From Alphaproteobacteria bacterium (lineage in GTDB: Bacteria > Pseudomonadota > Alphaproteobacteria > Micropepsales > Micropepsaceae), in the NCBI GenBank assembly GCA_019241645.1, contig JAFAWQ010000043.1, positions 124,001-188,000 of the forward strand: a stretch of 64,000 nucleotides of DNA, read 5' to 3'. The position numbers and the translations under genes are program-made. A model generated the notes under the pieces. That model ran no database searches. It worked only from the letters and a program-made list of their open reading frames with translations, and was not told where the DNA came from. Below, piece by piece: positions 51,359 through 60,722 of this stretch. How positions within the stretch are numbered: the stretch's first letter is position 1; every line of letters starts with the position of its first letter.

Positions 51359-53146
51359 ATGGCCGAGCCGGTCAGACTGGTTATTTGGGACCTTGACGGA
51401 ACCTTCTGGGCGGGCACGCTGACAGAGGGCGGGCATACTTATATCGACGCGCACCACAACATCGTTATAGAACTGGCAAAACGCGGTATCGTCAGCGCGA
51501 TCTGCTCAAAGAACGACTTCGGCATTGTTAAGGGCATTTTGGAAGAGAAGGGAATCTGGGACTACTTTGTTTTTCCGAGCATCGATTGGACACCTAAGGG
51601 CCAGCGGCTGAAGCAGCTAATCGAAGACGTTCAGCTGCGGCCGGAAACAGTGCTCTTGCTGGACGACAACCCGATAAACTTGCGCGAAGCCGAGCACTAT
51701 GTCCCTGGCATACAGACCGCCGACGACAGCGTCATTCCTCGGCTGCTCGAATCTCCGCTGCTGAAGGGGAAGGATGACGCGGAGCTTTCCCGGCTCAAGC
51801 AGTACAAACTGCTCGAGACAAAGAAAACGGACCAGGCGGTCGCCGAAGACAATATCGATTTCCTGCGCTGCTGCGATATTCGTGTCACCATCGAACACGA
51901 TGTTGAGCAAAATCTGGATCGAGCCGTCGAACTCATCAACCGTACAAATCAGCTGAATTACACGAAAAATCGCCTTCCGGAGGAACTGTCGGCCGCGAAG
52001 GAACAGCTGCTCCAGGAGCTCAGCGGCTTCGATATTCAGGCCGGCCTGGTCCGCGTAACCGACCGTTATGGCGATTATGGTTATTGTGGATTTTACCTCA
52101 CAAGAACGAGGCGCGGGCAATCACGGCTGGAATATTTCTGTTTCTCATGCCGGATTCTCAATATGGGCATCGAAAACTGGGTCTATGCCCTATTGGGCCG
52201 GCCGGCGATCACCGTTGCCGGCGAAGTGCTATCGCCTTTGTCCGATCATGCTGACATCGATTGGATACAATTGGGTTCTCATGATGCGCAGGACGAAGTT
52301 CGGCAGAACGGCGTTTCGGCTCCCGTGGTCATAATCCGTGGCGCCTGCCTGGTCTCGCCGCTCGTGCATTATTTCCAGACGAACGCGCGCGAAGTCATCG
52401 GAGAATTTAATTTTGTTCGCAATCGGGTGGCCGTACGCGTCGATCATTCGCTCATGCTTCGATATGCCATCGAAGGAGTTACTCCGGAACAGATGGCCGT
52501 TTTCATCCGTCTCGGATTCAAACCGAAAGACTTTGAAACCGCCTTCGTCAAGACATCCGAATTCGCTATCCGGATAGTAAGCACCTGGGTCGACACTCAA
52601 AATATCATCTATCGTCACAGGGAAACGGGCCTGCTCGTCCCCTATAAGGCCCGCAAGATGCGGAAAAAACTGGCCGAACGGGCCGGTGATTTCGAGAAGG
52701 CCATTCAAAGCGAGGAACCAGGTTCTGCCTGGGAGGCGTATCGATACCTGCAGGAGAACTTCGATTGGCTGGGTGCAATGCCGGAAGCCGAGGCGGATCG
52801 CACACTGGACGTGATCTTGCGCGCCGTGCCGGAGGGGGAGCCGCTCTTTCTCGCGACGGCCTCCGAAGGCTCAATGGAAGGTGGTGCTCTGGCACGCGCG
52901 ACCGTGTTCAACAAACTTATTGCGCGCGCGATAGCAAGACACCCAGACAGGCTGGTCCGTCAGATCTCCTTTGCGCAGTTCGCAGAAGACGACGATATGA
53001 TCGCATCGACACATTTTCCCCGCAAGATATATCTTCGTGTGTATGAAGAAATCTGCGCAATCTGCGATGACCTTCTGCGCAGCAGAACGCATGGCAAGAG
53101 AGGTCGCACAACCGCCACGGCAGAACTGGCGGAAAATTTGAGTTGA
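51359..53146 (+). CDS. FkbH-like HAD-IIIC family protein
   Basis: A 595-residue protein. The N-terminal HAD-IIIC domain has the nucleophile motif WDLDGTFW (D11, D13), ICSKND at 48-53 and LLLDDNPINLREAE near 100. A central GNAT-like region (RVTDRYGDYGYCGFYL) follows, then a C-terminal part (about 310-580) that vaguely resembles an SGNH hydrolase. FkbH proteins form glyceryl-ACP from 1,3-bisphosphoglycerate. No acyl carrier protein gene lies beside it. Its last codons overlap the SemiSWEET reading frame. A role in glycan decoration is inferred. Confidence 0.82.
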   Translation: MAEPVRLVIWDLDGTFWAGTLTEGGHTYIDAHHNIVIELAKRGIVSAICSKNDFGIVKGILEEKGIWDYFVFPSIDWTPKGQRLKQLIEDVQLRPETVLLLDDNPINLREAEHYVPGIQTADDSVIPRLLESPLLKGKDDAELSRLKQYKLLETKKTDQAVAEDNIDFLRCCDIRVTIEHDVEQNLDRAVELINRTNQLNYTKNRLPEELSAAKEQLLQELSGFDIQAGLVRVTDRYGDYGYCGFYLTRTRRGQSRLEYFCFSCRILNMGIENWVYALLGRPAITVAGEVLSPLSDHADIDWIQLGSHDAQDEVRQNGVSAPVVIIRGACLVSPLVHYFQTNAREVIGEFNFVRNRVAVRVDHSLMLRYAIEGVTPEQMAVFIRLGFKPKDFETAFVKTSEFAIRIVSTWVDTQNIIYRHRETGLLVPYKARKMRKKLAERAGDFEKAIQSEEPGSAWEAYRYLQENFDWLGAMPEAEADRTLDVILRAVPEGEPLFLATASEGSMEGGALARATVFNKLIARAIARHPDRLVRQISFAQFAEDDDMIASTHFPRKIYLRVYEEICAICDDLLRSRTHGKRGRTTATAELAENLS

Positions 53147-53196
53147 CGGCACTTCAGTTGCAAGAGCAGTCCGATCCGTACAACGAGCCGGTGACT

Positions 53197-53559
53197 ATGA
53201 TAAATCTCACCACTATCGTGGGTACCTTTGCCGCGATCTGCTCCATGGCCAGCTTCGCCCCGCAGGCCTGGAAGATCATTCGCACCCGCGAGACCAAGAA
53301 CATCTCCGCGGGCATGTACAGCCTGACGGTGTCCGCCTTCGCCTTCTGGTGCCTCTATGGAGCAATGCTGGGGCAATGGCCGCTGATCGTCTCCAACGGT
53401 GTCTGCCTGGCGCTGTCCGCCTTCATCCTGACGATGACCTTGCTTCCGCAGCCCAAGAAGGATGCAGTCGCCGATGTCATCGAAGAGTCAAAGGCCGCGG
53501 TACTGCCGGAACCAGGCGACGAAACGCGCGATGCCCTCGGCAAGCGGAACGGCAGGTGA
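53197..53559 (+). CDS. SemiSWEET sugar transporter
   Basis: A 120-residue protein with three helices and the SemiSWEET hallmarks: SMASFAPQAWKIIRTRETKNIS (PQ at 22-23) and the asparagine N67 of IVSNGVCLA. SemiSWEETs dimerise to move sugars across the inner membrane. The ATG at 53197 is preferred over the track start. The last 24 codons overlap, on the opposite strand, the conserved end of the epimerase gene, so the hydrophilic tail (KDAVADVIEESKAAV...) is constrained by that gene. Confidence 0.85.
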   Translation: MINLTTIVGTFAAICSMASFAPQAWKIIRTRETKNISAGMYSLTVSAFAFWCLYGAMLGQWPLIVSNGVCLALSAFILTMTLLPQPKKDAVADVIEESKAAVLPEPGDETRDALGKRNGR

Positions 53560-54462
53560 GAAACCGAAATCGCGTTTGGCACGCGTGATGTCGGCATAGG
53601 TTTCCCGCACGTCGCCTGCCGGTCCGTCCGCGTCCTCGATCCGCGCCGGTTTCCCGGTAGCCTGCTCGATGCAGCGGATCAGCGCCATCACGTCTTCCGG
53701 GTGGCTGTTGCCGAGATTGTAAAGGCGATGCGGCGCGCCTTTCTCAATCGCGAAAGGCGTTTCCACCATCCGAACCAGCGCGGCGACGATCTCATCGATA
53801 TAGGTGAAATCCCGGCGCAGCATGCCGCCGCCGAACACCGGAATGGGTTTGTCGTGCAGGATCGCATCGGTGAACAGCCAATAGGCCATGTCGGGGCGGC
53901 CCCATGGTCCGTACACCGTAAAAAAGCGCAGGCCCGTCAGCTTGAGGCCGAACAGTTCGGCATAGGAATGCGCCAGCAACTCGCCTGCCCGCTTGGTCGC
54001 GCCGTAATAGGAGATCGGCTTGTCGGCCCGCGCGTCTTCGGAAAACGGCGCAGCGCTGTCGTTGCCGTAAACCGAGCTGGATGAAGCGTAGATCGTCTGC
54101 ATCAGCCCCGCGTCATGCCGCGCGAACTCCAAGATGTTCTGCTGGGCGACCAGATTGGAGCGCGTGTAGGAGGCGGGATCGATCAGCCCGTGGCGCACGC
54201 CGGCCTGCGCGGCGAGATGCAGGACGATGTCGTAACGCGCGCCGGCCGTGGCCGCCTTCAGCGCCGCCACATCCGCTATATCGCATTCCGTGAACCGGAA
54301 GCCGCGATGCTCCACAAGTTGCCCTATCCGCGCCTTTTTCAACGCGGGATCGTAGTAGCTGTTGAGATTGTCGAGCGCGTTGATCTCGTGCCCGCGCGCC
54401 AGCAGCGCCTGCGCGGCATGATATCCGATGAAACCGGCGCCGCCGGTCAACAGAACGCGCAT
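53488..54462 (-). CDS. NAD-dependent UDP-sugar 4-epimerase (UDP-glucuronate 4-epimerase-like)
   Basis: A 324-residue short-chain epimerase from the ATG at 54462. GGAGFIG (7-13) binds NAD, and the catalytic SSS...YYGATK puts Y153 and K157 in place. DNLNSYYDPALKKAR is typical of UDP-glucuronate 4-epimerases. It would supply UDP-galacturonate or a similar sugar for glycan synthesis. It diverges from galU (starts 75 bases apart) and overlaps the SemiSWEET gene by 72 bases tail-to-tail. The substrate assignment is by family resemblance. Confidence 0.87.
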   Translation of the reverse strand: MRVLLTGGAGFIGYHAAQALLARGHEINALDNLNSYYDPALKKARIGQLVEHRGFRFTECDIADVAALKAATAGARYDIVLHLAAQAGVRHGLIDPASYTRSNLVAQQNILEFARHDAGLMQTIYASSSSVYGNDSAAPFSEDARADKPISYYGATKRAGELLAHSYAELFGLKLTGLRFFTVYGPWGRPDMAYWLFTDAILHDKPIPVFGGGMLRRDFTYIDEIVAALVRMVETPFAIEKGAPHRLYNLGNSHPEDVMALIRCIEQATGKPARIEDADGPAGDVRETYADITRAKRDFGFSPAVPLAEGIARFVAWFRQYRGL

Positions 54463-54536
54463 GAATCGCTTCGTGGCTGGTGGACGATGCGGCGCGTCAT
54501 ATGCCAAGAAGCCCCGCCGTTCAAACCGACCAGCCC

Positions 54537-55421
54537 ATGCCCGGAAAGCCGCAGCCTGTCCGCAAAGCCGTCCTGCCCGTGGCCGGCATGGGCACGCGCT
54601 TTCTGCCGGCCACCAAGGCCGTGCCGAAGGAGATGCTGCCGGTCGTGGACAAGCCCGTCGTGCAATATGCGGTGGAGGAGGCGCGCGAGGCCGGTATCGA
54701 GCAGTTCATTTTCGTCACTGGACGCGGCAAGGGCATCATCGAAGATCATTTCGACCACGCGTACGAACTCGAAGCCTTGCTTTCCGAACGCGAGAAAGCC
54801 GGCGAGCTGAACAGCCTGCTGGAAGATCTGCCTGTCACCGGCGCGGTCAGTTTCACCCGTCAGCAGAAGCCGCTTGGCCTCGGGCACGCTGTGTGGTGCG
54901 CGCGCCACCTAGTGGGCGAAGAGCCCTTTGCCGTCCTGTTGCCGGACGATTTGCTGGTGGGCGAGCCCGGCGGCCTCGCGCAGATGATGGAGGCCTACAA
55001 TCGCGTTGGCGGCGGCGTGATTGTCGCGGCTGAGGAAAAGCCGCTGGAAGAGGTGAAGCGGTACGGCGTGATCACGCCGGGCAAGATTGACGGCAACGCT
55101 GTCGAGGTGAAGGCCGTGATCGAGAAACCGGAGCCCGCCAAGGCGCCGTCACGGCTCTGCATCATCGGGCGCTATATCCTGCAGCCGGAAATCTTTGGGG
55201 AACTCGACCGCCAGGAACCCGGCGCAGGAGGAGAAATCCAGCTGACCGACTCCATGGCTCGGCTGATTGGCCGGGTGCCGTTTCATGCCGTCAGGACCGC
55301 CTGTGCCCGCTACGATTGCGGCGACCGTCTGGGGTTTCTGCAGGCCAATCTCGCCCTGGCGCTGCGGCGGCCTGACATTGCGCCCGAATTAAGGCGCCTG
55401 CTGGCCGAAATCGGGCCCTGA
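54537..55421 (+). CDS. galU: UTP-glucose-1-phosphate uridylyltransferase
   Basis: A 294-residue nucleotidyltransferase of normal length from the ATG at 54537. VRKAVLPVAGMGTRFLPATKAVPKEM is the signature UTP-binding N terminus. VLLPDDLL, AVIEKPEPAKAPS and IIGRYIL follow in order. It makes UDP-glucose, the precursor of UDP-glucuronate and many glycans. The track ORF starts at a GTG 19 codons earlier, and an intermediate ATG at 54501 is possible. It lies upstream of the yjbH-yjbF export genes. Confidence 0.95.
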   Translation: MPGKPQPVRKAVLPVAGMGTRFLPATKAVPKEMLPVVDKPVVQYAVEEAREAGIEQFIFVTGRGKGIIEDHFDHAYELEALLSEREKAGELNSLLEDLPVTGAVSFTRQQKPLGLGHAVWCARHLVGEEPFAVLLPDDLLVGEPGGLAQMMEAYNRVGGGVIVAAEEKPLEEVKRYGVITPGKIDGNAVEVKAVIEKPEPAKAPSRLCIIGRYILQPEIFGELDRQEPGAGGEIQLTDSMARLIGRVPFHAVRTACARYDCGDRLGFLQANLALALRRPDIAPELRRLLAEIGP

Positions 55422-55457
55422 GCGGTCAATATTTTCAAGCACATAGCAATTGACCGC
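55422..55457. promoter_or_regulatory. Inverted repeat upstream of yjbH
   Basis: GCGGTCAAT, 18 bases, ATTGACCGC: a perfect nine-base inverted repeat starting right after the galU stop. The right arm contains TTGACC, which could be a -35 element, with TAGAGT 16 bases on. It may be an operator for yjbH or a weak galU terminator. The function is inferred. Confidence 0.4.
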
Positions 55458-55526
55458 CTAGCCTTTCCCATTAGAGTTAATGGGCGGCTGGGGGGAACGG
55501 GCCTTCCCGACAAGACCTGCCGCGAC

Positions 55527-58136
55527 ATGGGATGGGTTCGAGCAGGGCGGGACGTGCGGGAAGTTGTGGACAGAATCGCGCGAAGGCTTGCTGGGCACGT
55601 TTTGCCGGTTGGCGGGACCGTGCTGGCGTCGCTCGCGTTTCTAGCTGTCGGAACTGCCGCTGCGCGTGCGCAAGACGTCCGCGACGACGAACTCTTCGAG
55701 CAGAACCGCACAACCTATGGCGATATCGGACTGATCGAGGTGCCCTCCGCCCGGATGGCGTCCGACGGACAGTTGTCGCTGACGATCGGCGATGTCGACA
55801 CCAACATGTGGCGTATCGGCCTGGGCTTCCAGGTTTTGCCCTGGATGGAAGCTTCATTTCGCTACAACCATATCCCACATTTCTTTGACGATGGCGGTCC
55901 GGTGTTCGACCGCAGCTTCGGCCTGAAGGTGAGACTGTTTCCGGAAACCGCCTACACGCCGGCCGTCGCCATCGGCGCGCGCGACATCGTCGGCACCGGC
56001 GTGTACGGGCAGGAATTTGTGGTGCTCTCGAAGCGGTTCTGGGACGTCGACGTCACTGCCGGGCTGGGCTGGGGCCGGCTCGCATCGACCGACATGTTTG
56101 ACAACCCCTTGGGATTAATCAGCGACCGCTTCAACACGCGAAACTCCAATACCGGCCAAGGCGGGACAATCTCGTTCGGCCAGTTGTTTCGGGGACCGCA
56201 CACCAGCCTGTTTGGCGGGCTCAACTGGCAAACGCCAATCGACGATCTGAACCTCATCGTCGAATACAGCAGCGACCGCTACCTTGCCGAACGGAAGAAC
56301 ACGCATTTCTTCACGCGCATGCCGGTGAATTTCGCGGCGACCTACCGTGTCTTCGACAACGTTTCACTGATGGGGGGCTATCTCTACGGCACGACCTGGG
56401 GCGGCGCCATCACCATCCATTTCGACCCCAAGACGGAACTCTTTCCCCAGCGCATCGGCACGCCGCCCCCGCCGCCGGCCATCCGCGATGCGCAACAGAA
56501 GCAATCGGCGCTTGACGAACTGAACCGGCAGAATCAGATCACCACGGTCAATCGTGCCGGCCTTGCCGTCGACCTCGGCACCGACCCCACGGAACTGCGG
56601 GAAATCCTGTCGGCCGCGCCGTCATCAGCGGCGCGCGACTACGAGATCGACGGACGCACCCTCGCCATCAATGTGGAGGGGCCCGCGGACCTCGACGCCC
56701 AGTGCCGCATTTTTGCGCAGGTCGCCGCCAATTCCATTCCCGGCATCGATACGATTGCCATCACGGAACTCGCCGATCACGACGGCCATGTCGTGCTGTG
56801 CCCGGTGCAACGGCGCCACGATCTGTCGCCGGCGAAATCCGGGCCGAACAGCAGCTTGCTCCCTGATCCAACGGCTGGAGCACCCGTCATCGACGAGGGG
56901 ACGCTGCAGTTCCGGCCCACGATCACCGATCCGCATTTTGCCGAACAGAAAATTCGTGAAGATATTGCCAAGCAGCACCTCGAGGTCGACGCGGTGGCCG
57001 TCGGCGGCGGTACGGCGCTCGTCTATGTGTCCAACACCAAATATTTCTTCGAAGCGGAAGCCATCGGCCGCCTGACGCGGATCCTCATGCAGGACACGCC
57101 GGCCGATATCGAGGTCTTCCGGATCGTTTCGATCTATCACGGCGTACCGATACGCGAGACCAAAATCCTCCGCGGCGATCTGGAACGCGTCATCGCCATG
57201 TACGGCTCGGGTGCCGAACTGCGCGCCTCAACAGGCATTCTGGATGCGCCTTGGGACAATCCCGTGCTCGATGCACAGCAGGATGACTATCCACGATTCG
57301 GATGGTCCCTGGCGCCACGTCTGGCGCGCTCGTTCTTCGATCCCAACCAGCCGGCGCGCTTCGGCCTGTTTGCCGATCTCAGCGCCTATACCGAACTGCT
57401 GCCGGGCTTGACGCTCGAGACAGTGCTTGAGGGCAAGGTTTTCAGCAGCCTGGGCTCGTCGTTCTCCAACAACAGCCTGCTGCCGCACGTCCGCAGCGAT
57501 TTCCCGCTCTATTACAGCAAAGGCGCCAACGGGATTTCCAATCTCGATGCGGTCTACAGAACCCGGCTGGCGCCGGACGTCTATACCGAAGTCAAGGCCG
57601 GCTATCTGGAAGACATGTTTGCGGGCGTCGGCGGTCAGGTTTTATGGCGGCCCAATGGCGAACGCTGGGCGCTGGGTGCCGACGTTTATCAGGTCTGGCA
57701 GCGCGATTTTGACCGCCTGTTCGGCGTCCGCGATTACCACGTCGTTACCGGCCATGTGACGCTCTATTACGAATCGCCGTGGTACGGTCTAAACATGCAG
57801 CTTCATGGCGGCCGCTACCTGGCCGGCGATTGGGGCGGCACAATCCAAATCTCGCGCATGTTCTCTACGGGCATAGAGGTCGGCGCCTTCGCAACCTTCA
57901 CCAACGTGCCCTTCCGGCAATTTGGCGAAGGCAGCTTCGACAAGGGAGTCCTCGTGCGCATCCCGCTCGAGTGGGCATTACCACTCAGCACGCAATCCTC
58001 GGCGAATTTCGATTTCCGTCCGCTGACGCGCGACGGCGGGCAGCGGCTGGTCGGCGACGACTCGCTCTACTCGGAAACCACGCGCTACAGCTACGGCCAG
58101 ATAGACAGCCACCTCAATGACATTGTCACGCCATAA
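55527..58136 (+). CDS. yjbH: YjbH domain outer-membrane exopolysaccharide protein
   Basis: An 869-residue protein with a signal peptide near residues 26-49 (ending AAARAQD). The N-terminal domain YGDIGLIEVPSARMASDGQLSLTIGD and the barrel-like later region (ETVLEGKVFSSLGSSF, VYRTRLAPDVYTEVKAGYLEDMFAGVGG) are the YjbH pattern. In E. coli YjbEFGH affects exopolysaccharide production and YjbH is an outer-membrane beta-barrel. It overlaps the yjbF-like lipoprotein gene. No yjbG or yjbE homologue is in the window. Confidence 0.87.
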   Translation: MGWVRAGRDVREVVDRIARRLAGHVLPVGGTVLASLAFLAVGTAAARAQDVRDDELFEQNRTTYGDIGLIEVPSARMASDGQLSLTIGDVDTNMWRIGLGFQVLPWMEASFRYNHIPHFFDDGGPVFDRSFGLKVRLFPETAYTPAVAIGARDIVGTGVYGQEFVVLSKRFWDVDVTAGLGWGRLASTDMFDNPLGLISDRFNTRNSNTGQGGTISFGQLFRGPHTSLFGGLNWQTPIDDLNLIVEYSSDRYLAERKNTHFFTRMPVNFAATYRVFDNVSLMGGYLYGTTWGGAITIHFDPKTELFPQRIGTPPPPPAIRDAQQKQSALDELNRQNQITTVNRAGLAVDLGTDPTELREILSAAPSSAARDYEIDGRTLAINVEGPADLDAQCRIFAQVAANSIPGIDTIAITELADHDGHVVLCPVQRRHDLSPAKSGPNSSLLPDPTAGAPVIDEGTLQFRPTITDPHFAEQKIREDIAKQHLEVDAVAVGGGTALVYVSNTKYFFEAEAIGRLTRILMQDTPADIEVFRIVSIYHGVPIRETKILRGDLERVIAMYGSGAELRASTGILDAPWDNPVLDAQQDDYPRFGWSLAPRLARSFFDPNQPARFGLFADLSAYTELLPGLTLETVLEGKVFSSLGSSFSNNSLLPHVRSDFPLYYSKGANGISNLDAVYRTRLAPDVYTEVKAGYLEDMFAGVGGQVLWRPNGERWALGADVYQVWQRDFDRLFGVRDYHVVTGHVTLYYESPWYGLNMQLHGGRYLAGDWGGTIQISRMFSTGIEVGAFATFTNVPFRQFGEGSFDKGVLVRIPLEWALPLSTQSSANFDFRPLTRDGGQRLVGDDSLYSETTRYSYGQIDSHLNDIVTP

Positions 58137-58806
58137 AGGGATGATCCGCGTCACGGCAGGCGCCGCAGCGATGGCTGCTGTTTTGCTGGCCGCGGGATGC
58201 GGCGGTGGCAGCAGCCCTCAGGGCGATTGGGGCGATGTGTACACCATCGTTACCAGTGCGTTCGGCAGGCAGCCCGGTGTCACGATTCAGGAAGCCGCCG
58301 CCATTCCATTTGCCACCATTGGCGTGCGGCTGGATGGAGGGCCCGAGGGAATCCTCGTTCTCGCAAGCTCGAATGTGCAGCAACAGCAGATCTGGACCTC
58401 CGCCTCCCATATCGTGCTGCAGACGCAGAACGGACGCATCCTGCGCACCGCGGGACTGCCGCACAATCGCACCGACATCCGCCTGATCGCCGGAACCAAC
58501 GGCGCGCCGCCGTTGAAGGGAAGCACCGAGACGCGATGGGAGGAGGATTTCGCCGATATCCACCTTTATTCGGTCCCCGTGGTTTGCCGGAGCATCGTCC
58601 GCGGGCGCGAAGGAGTGAAGAATTTCACCTCGGTCATTCCCACCGTGCACATCGACGAGGAATGCCGCAGCGACACCGCCGACTGGTCGTTCGTCAACAG
58701 CTACTGGGTCTCGCCGAAGGACGGCCAGACCTGGCGCTCGATCCAGTATGTCAGCCCCAAGATCGGGCCACTCGAAATCAACCTGCTGCGCGCCCCGACG
58801 AAATGA
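58117..58806 (+). CDS. yjbF: YjbF family lipoprotein
   Basis: A 229-residue lipoprotein with the lipobox LLAAGC (C28) and a GGGSS spacer. TRWEEDFADIHLY, CYS-containing VVCRS and SYWVSPKDGQTWRSIQYVSP match the YjbF/GfcB group that partners YjbH. The ATG at 58117 overlaps the end of yjbH; an in-frame ATG at 58141 (MIRVTAGAAAM) is possible and gives a shorter signal. It is probably anchored in the outer membrane and acts in polysaccharide export or modification. Confidence 0.85.
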   Translation: MTLSRHKGMIRVTAGAAAMAAVLLAAGCGGGSSPQGDWGDVYTIVTSAFGRQPGVTIQEAAAIPFATIGVRLDGGPEGILVLASSNVQQQQIWTSASHIVLQTQNGRILRTAGLPHNRTDIRLIAGTNGAPPLKGSTETRWEEDFADIHLYSVPVVCRSIVRGREGVKNFTSVIPTVHIDEECRSDTADWSFVNSYWVSPKDGQTWRSIQYVSPKIGPLEINLLRAPTK

Positions 58807-58826
58807 CGCGCGAAGGGTGAGAGCCG

Positions 58827-60722
58827 CTAGACAATGAAGCTGCGGTCGCGCAGGAATTCGATCACTTCGTCCGCCGATTGCTCGGGCGATTTCTCGACCG
58901 TGCGCAGGACGATATCCGCCAATTCCGGCGCCTCGTAGGGACTGTCGATGCCGGTGAAGTTCTTGATCTCGCCGGCCTGCGCCTTTTCGTAGAGACCCTT
59001 CGGATCGCGCTGCATGCAGATCTCGATCGGCGTATCCACGAAGATTTCGATGAACTCGCCGGACTCGAGGAGCTCCCGCGCCATGCGCCGCTCGGAGCGG
59101 AACGGCGAGATGAAAGACACCAAAACGATCTGCCCTGCGTCTACGAACAGCCTGGCTGCTTCGCCGACCCGGCGAATGTTCTCCACCCGATCGGCATCCG
59201 TGAAGCCAAGGTCACGGTTGAGACCGTGGCGGACGTTATCGCCATCCAGCATGTAGGTGTGCCGGCCAAGATTGCACAGCTTCTGTTCGACAAGATTGGC
59301 GATGGTGGATTTGCCAGAGCCGGAAAGGCCGGTGAACCACAACACGGCCGGCCGCTGGCCCTTAATGGCCGAGCGCAGGCGCTTGTTCGTGGTCATCGCC
59401 TGCCAATGCACGTTGGTGGCGCGGCGTAGGCCAAAATCGATCATGCCGGCGCCGGCCGTCGCATTGGTGAAGCGATCGATGACGATGAAGCCGCCGGTGT
59501 CGCGGTTCTCTACATACGGATCGAAGGCGATGGGGCGCGAGGTCGAGATGTTGAGATAGCCGACTTCGTTCAGCTGCAGCGTCTTGGCCGCCAGATGCTC
59601 GAGCGTGTTGACGTCAACCTTGTGCTTGAGCTCGCTGATCGTGGCTGGAACCAGCGCTGTGCCCACCTTCAGCAGATACTGACGGCCCGGCAGCAATTCA
59701 TCGTCCATCATCCACAGGACGTGGGCCGCGAACTGCTCGGAGACCTCAGGGCGCGCGGTGGGCTCGCACAGCACGTCGCCTCGGGAAATGTCCACTTCAT
59801 CGGCCAGGCAGATGGTGATTGCGGCGCCAGCGACAGCTTCATCCAGATCGCCATCCATGGTGACGATCCGCTTGACCGTGCTCTCGCGGCCGGATTTGGC
59901 GACGACAACCCTGTCGCCCTTGCGCACGCGGCCGCCGACAATGGTGCCGGAGAAGCCGCGGAAATCAAGATTTGGCCGGTTCACCCACTGCACCGGCATG
60001 CGAAAGGGTTTTTCCGCGAGCGCCGTGTCGACGTCCACACTTTCAAGATGCGAAAGGAACGCCGGACCCGTGTACCATGGCGTGTTCGGGCTTTTCTCGA
60101 TGACGTTGTCACCGAAGCGCGCCGACATCGGGATCGCCACCATATTGGTGAAGCCGAGATCCTTGGCGAATTCCTTGAACTCCGCAACGATCGGCTCGAA
60201 CACGTCCTGCGCGTAATTGACCAGGTCGATCTTGTTCACCGCCAAAACCACATGGCGGATTCCAAGCAGCGAGGCGATATAGGCGTGGCGGCGCGTCTGG
60301 GTGAGCACGCCCTTGCGTGCGTCGATCAGAATAACCGCCAGCTCGGAATTCGAGGCGCCGGTCGCCATGTTGCGGGTGTACTGCTCGTGCCCCGGGCAAT
60401 CCGCGACGATGAAGCGGCGCTTCTCCGTGGCGAAGAAGCGGTAGGCCACGTCGATGGTGATGCCCTGCTCGCGCTCCGCTTCCAGCCCGTCCACCAGCAG
60501 CGCGAAATCGATATCGTCGCCGGTGGTGCCATGCTTCTTGGAGTCCTTCTCCAGCGCCGACAGGTGATCGTCGAACAACAGCTTGGAATCGTACAGCAAA
60601 CGGCCGATCAGCGTGGATTTGCCATCGTCGACGCTGCCGCAGGTCAAGAAACGCAGCAGCGATTTGCTTTCCTGTTCGGCCAGGAATTTCGCGAGGTCGG
60701 AATGAATGGTGATGTCGTTCAT
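58827..60722 (-). CDS. cysNC: Bifunctional sulfate adenylyltransferase subunit 1/adenylylsulfate kinase
   Basis: A 631-residue fusion. The N-terminal GTPase part has [17 protein letters not shown] (about 29), the DCPGHEQY switch and the NKIDL motif. The C-terminal APS kinase begins near 456 with [13 protein letters not shown] and has [10 protein letters not shown] and FISPFRSER. Together with CysD it makes APS from sulfate and ATP, and then phosphorylates APS to PAPS, the sulfate donor for sulfotransferases and assimilation. It overlaps cysD by one base (TGATG), so it is translated with it. Confidence 0.96.
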   Translation of the reverse strand: MNDITIHSDLAKFLAEQESKSLLRFLTCGSVDDGKSTLIGRLLYDSKLLFDDHLSALEKDSKKHGTTGDDIDFALLVDGLEAEREQGITIDVAYRFFATEKRRFIVADCPGHEQYTRNMATGASNSELAVILIDARKGVLTQTRRHAYIASLLGIRHVVLAVNKIDLVNYAQDVFEPIVAEFKEFAKDLGFTNMVAIPMSARFGDNVIEKSPNTPWYTGPAFLSHLESVDVDTALAEKPFRMPVQWVNRPNLDFRGFSGTIVGGRVRKGDRVVVAKSGRESTVKRIVTMDGDLDEAVAGAAITICLADEVDISRGDVLCEPTARPEVSEQFAAHVLWMMDDELLPGRQYLLKVGTALVPATISELKHKVDVNTLEHLAAKTLQLNEVGYLNISTSRPIAFDPYVENRDTGGFIVIDRFTNATAGAGMIDFGLRRATNVHWQAMTTNKRLRSAIKGQRPAVLWFTGLSGSGKSTIANLVEQKLCNLGRHTYMLDGDNVRHGLNRDLGFTDADRVENIRRVGEAARLFVDAGQIVLVSFISPFRSERRMARELLESGEFIEIFVDTPIEICMQRDPKGLYEKAQAGEIKNFTGIDSPYEAPELADIVLRTVEKSPEQSADEVIEFLRDRSFIV

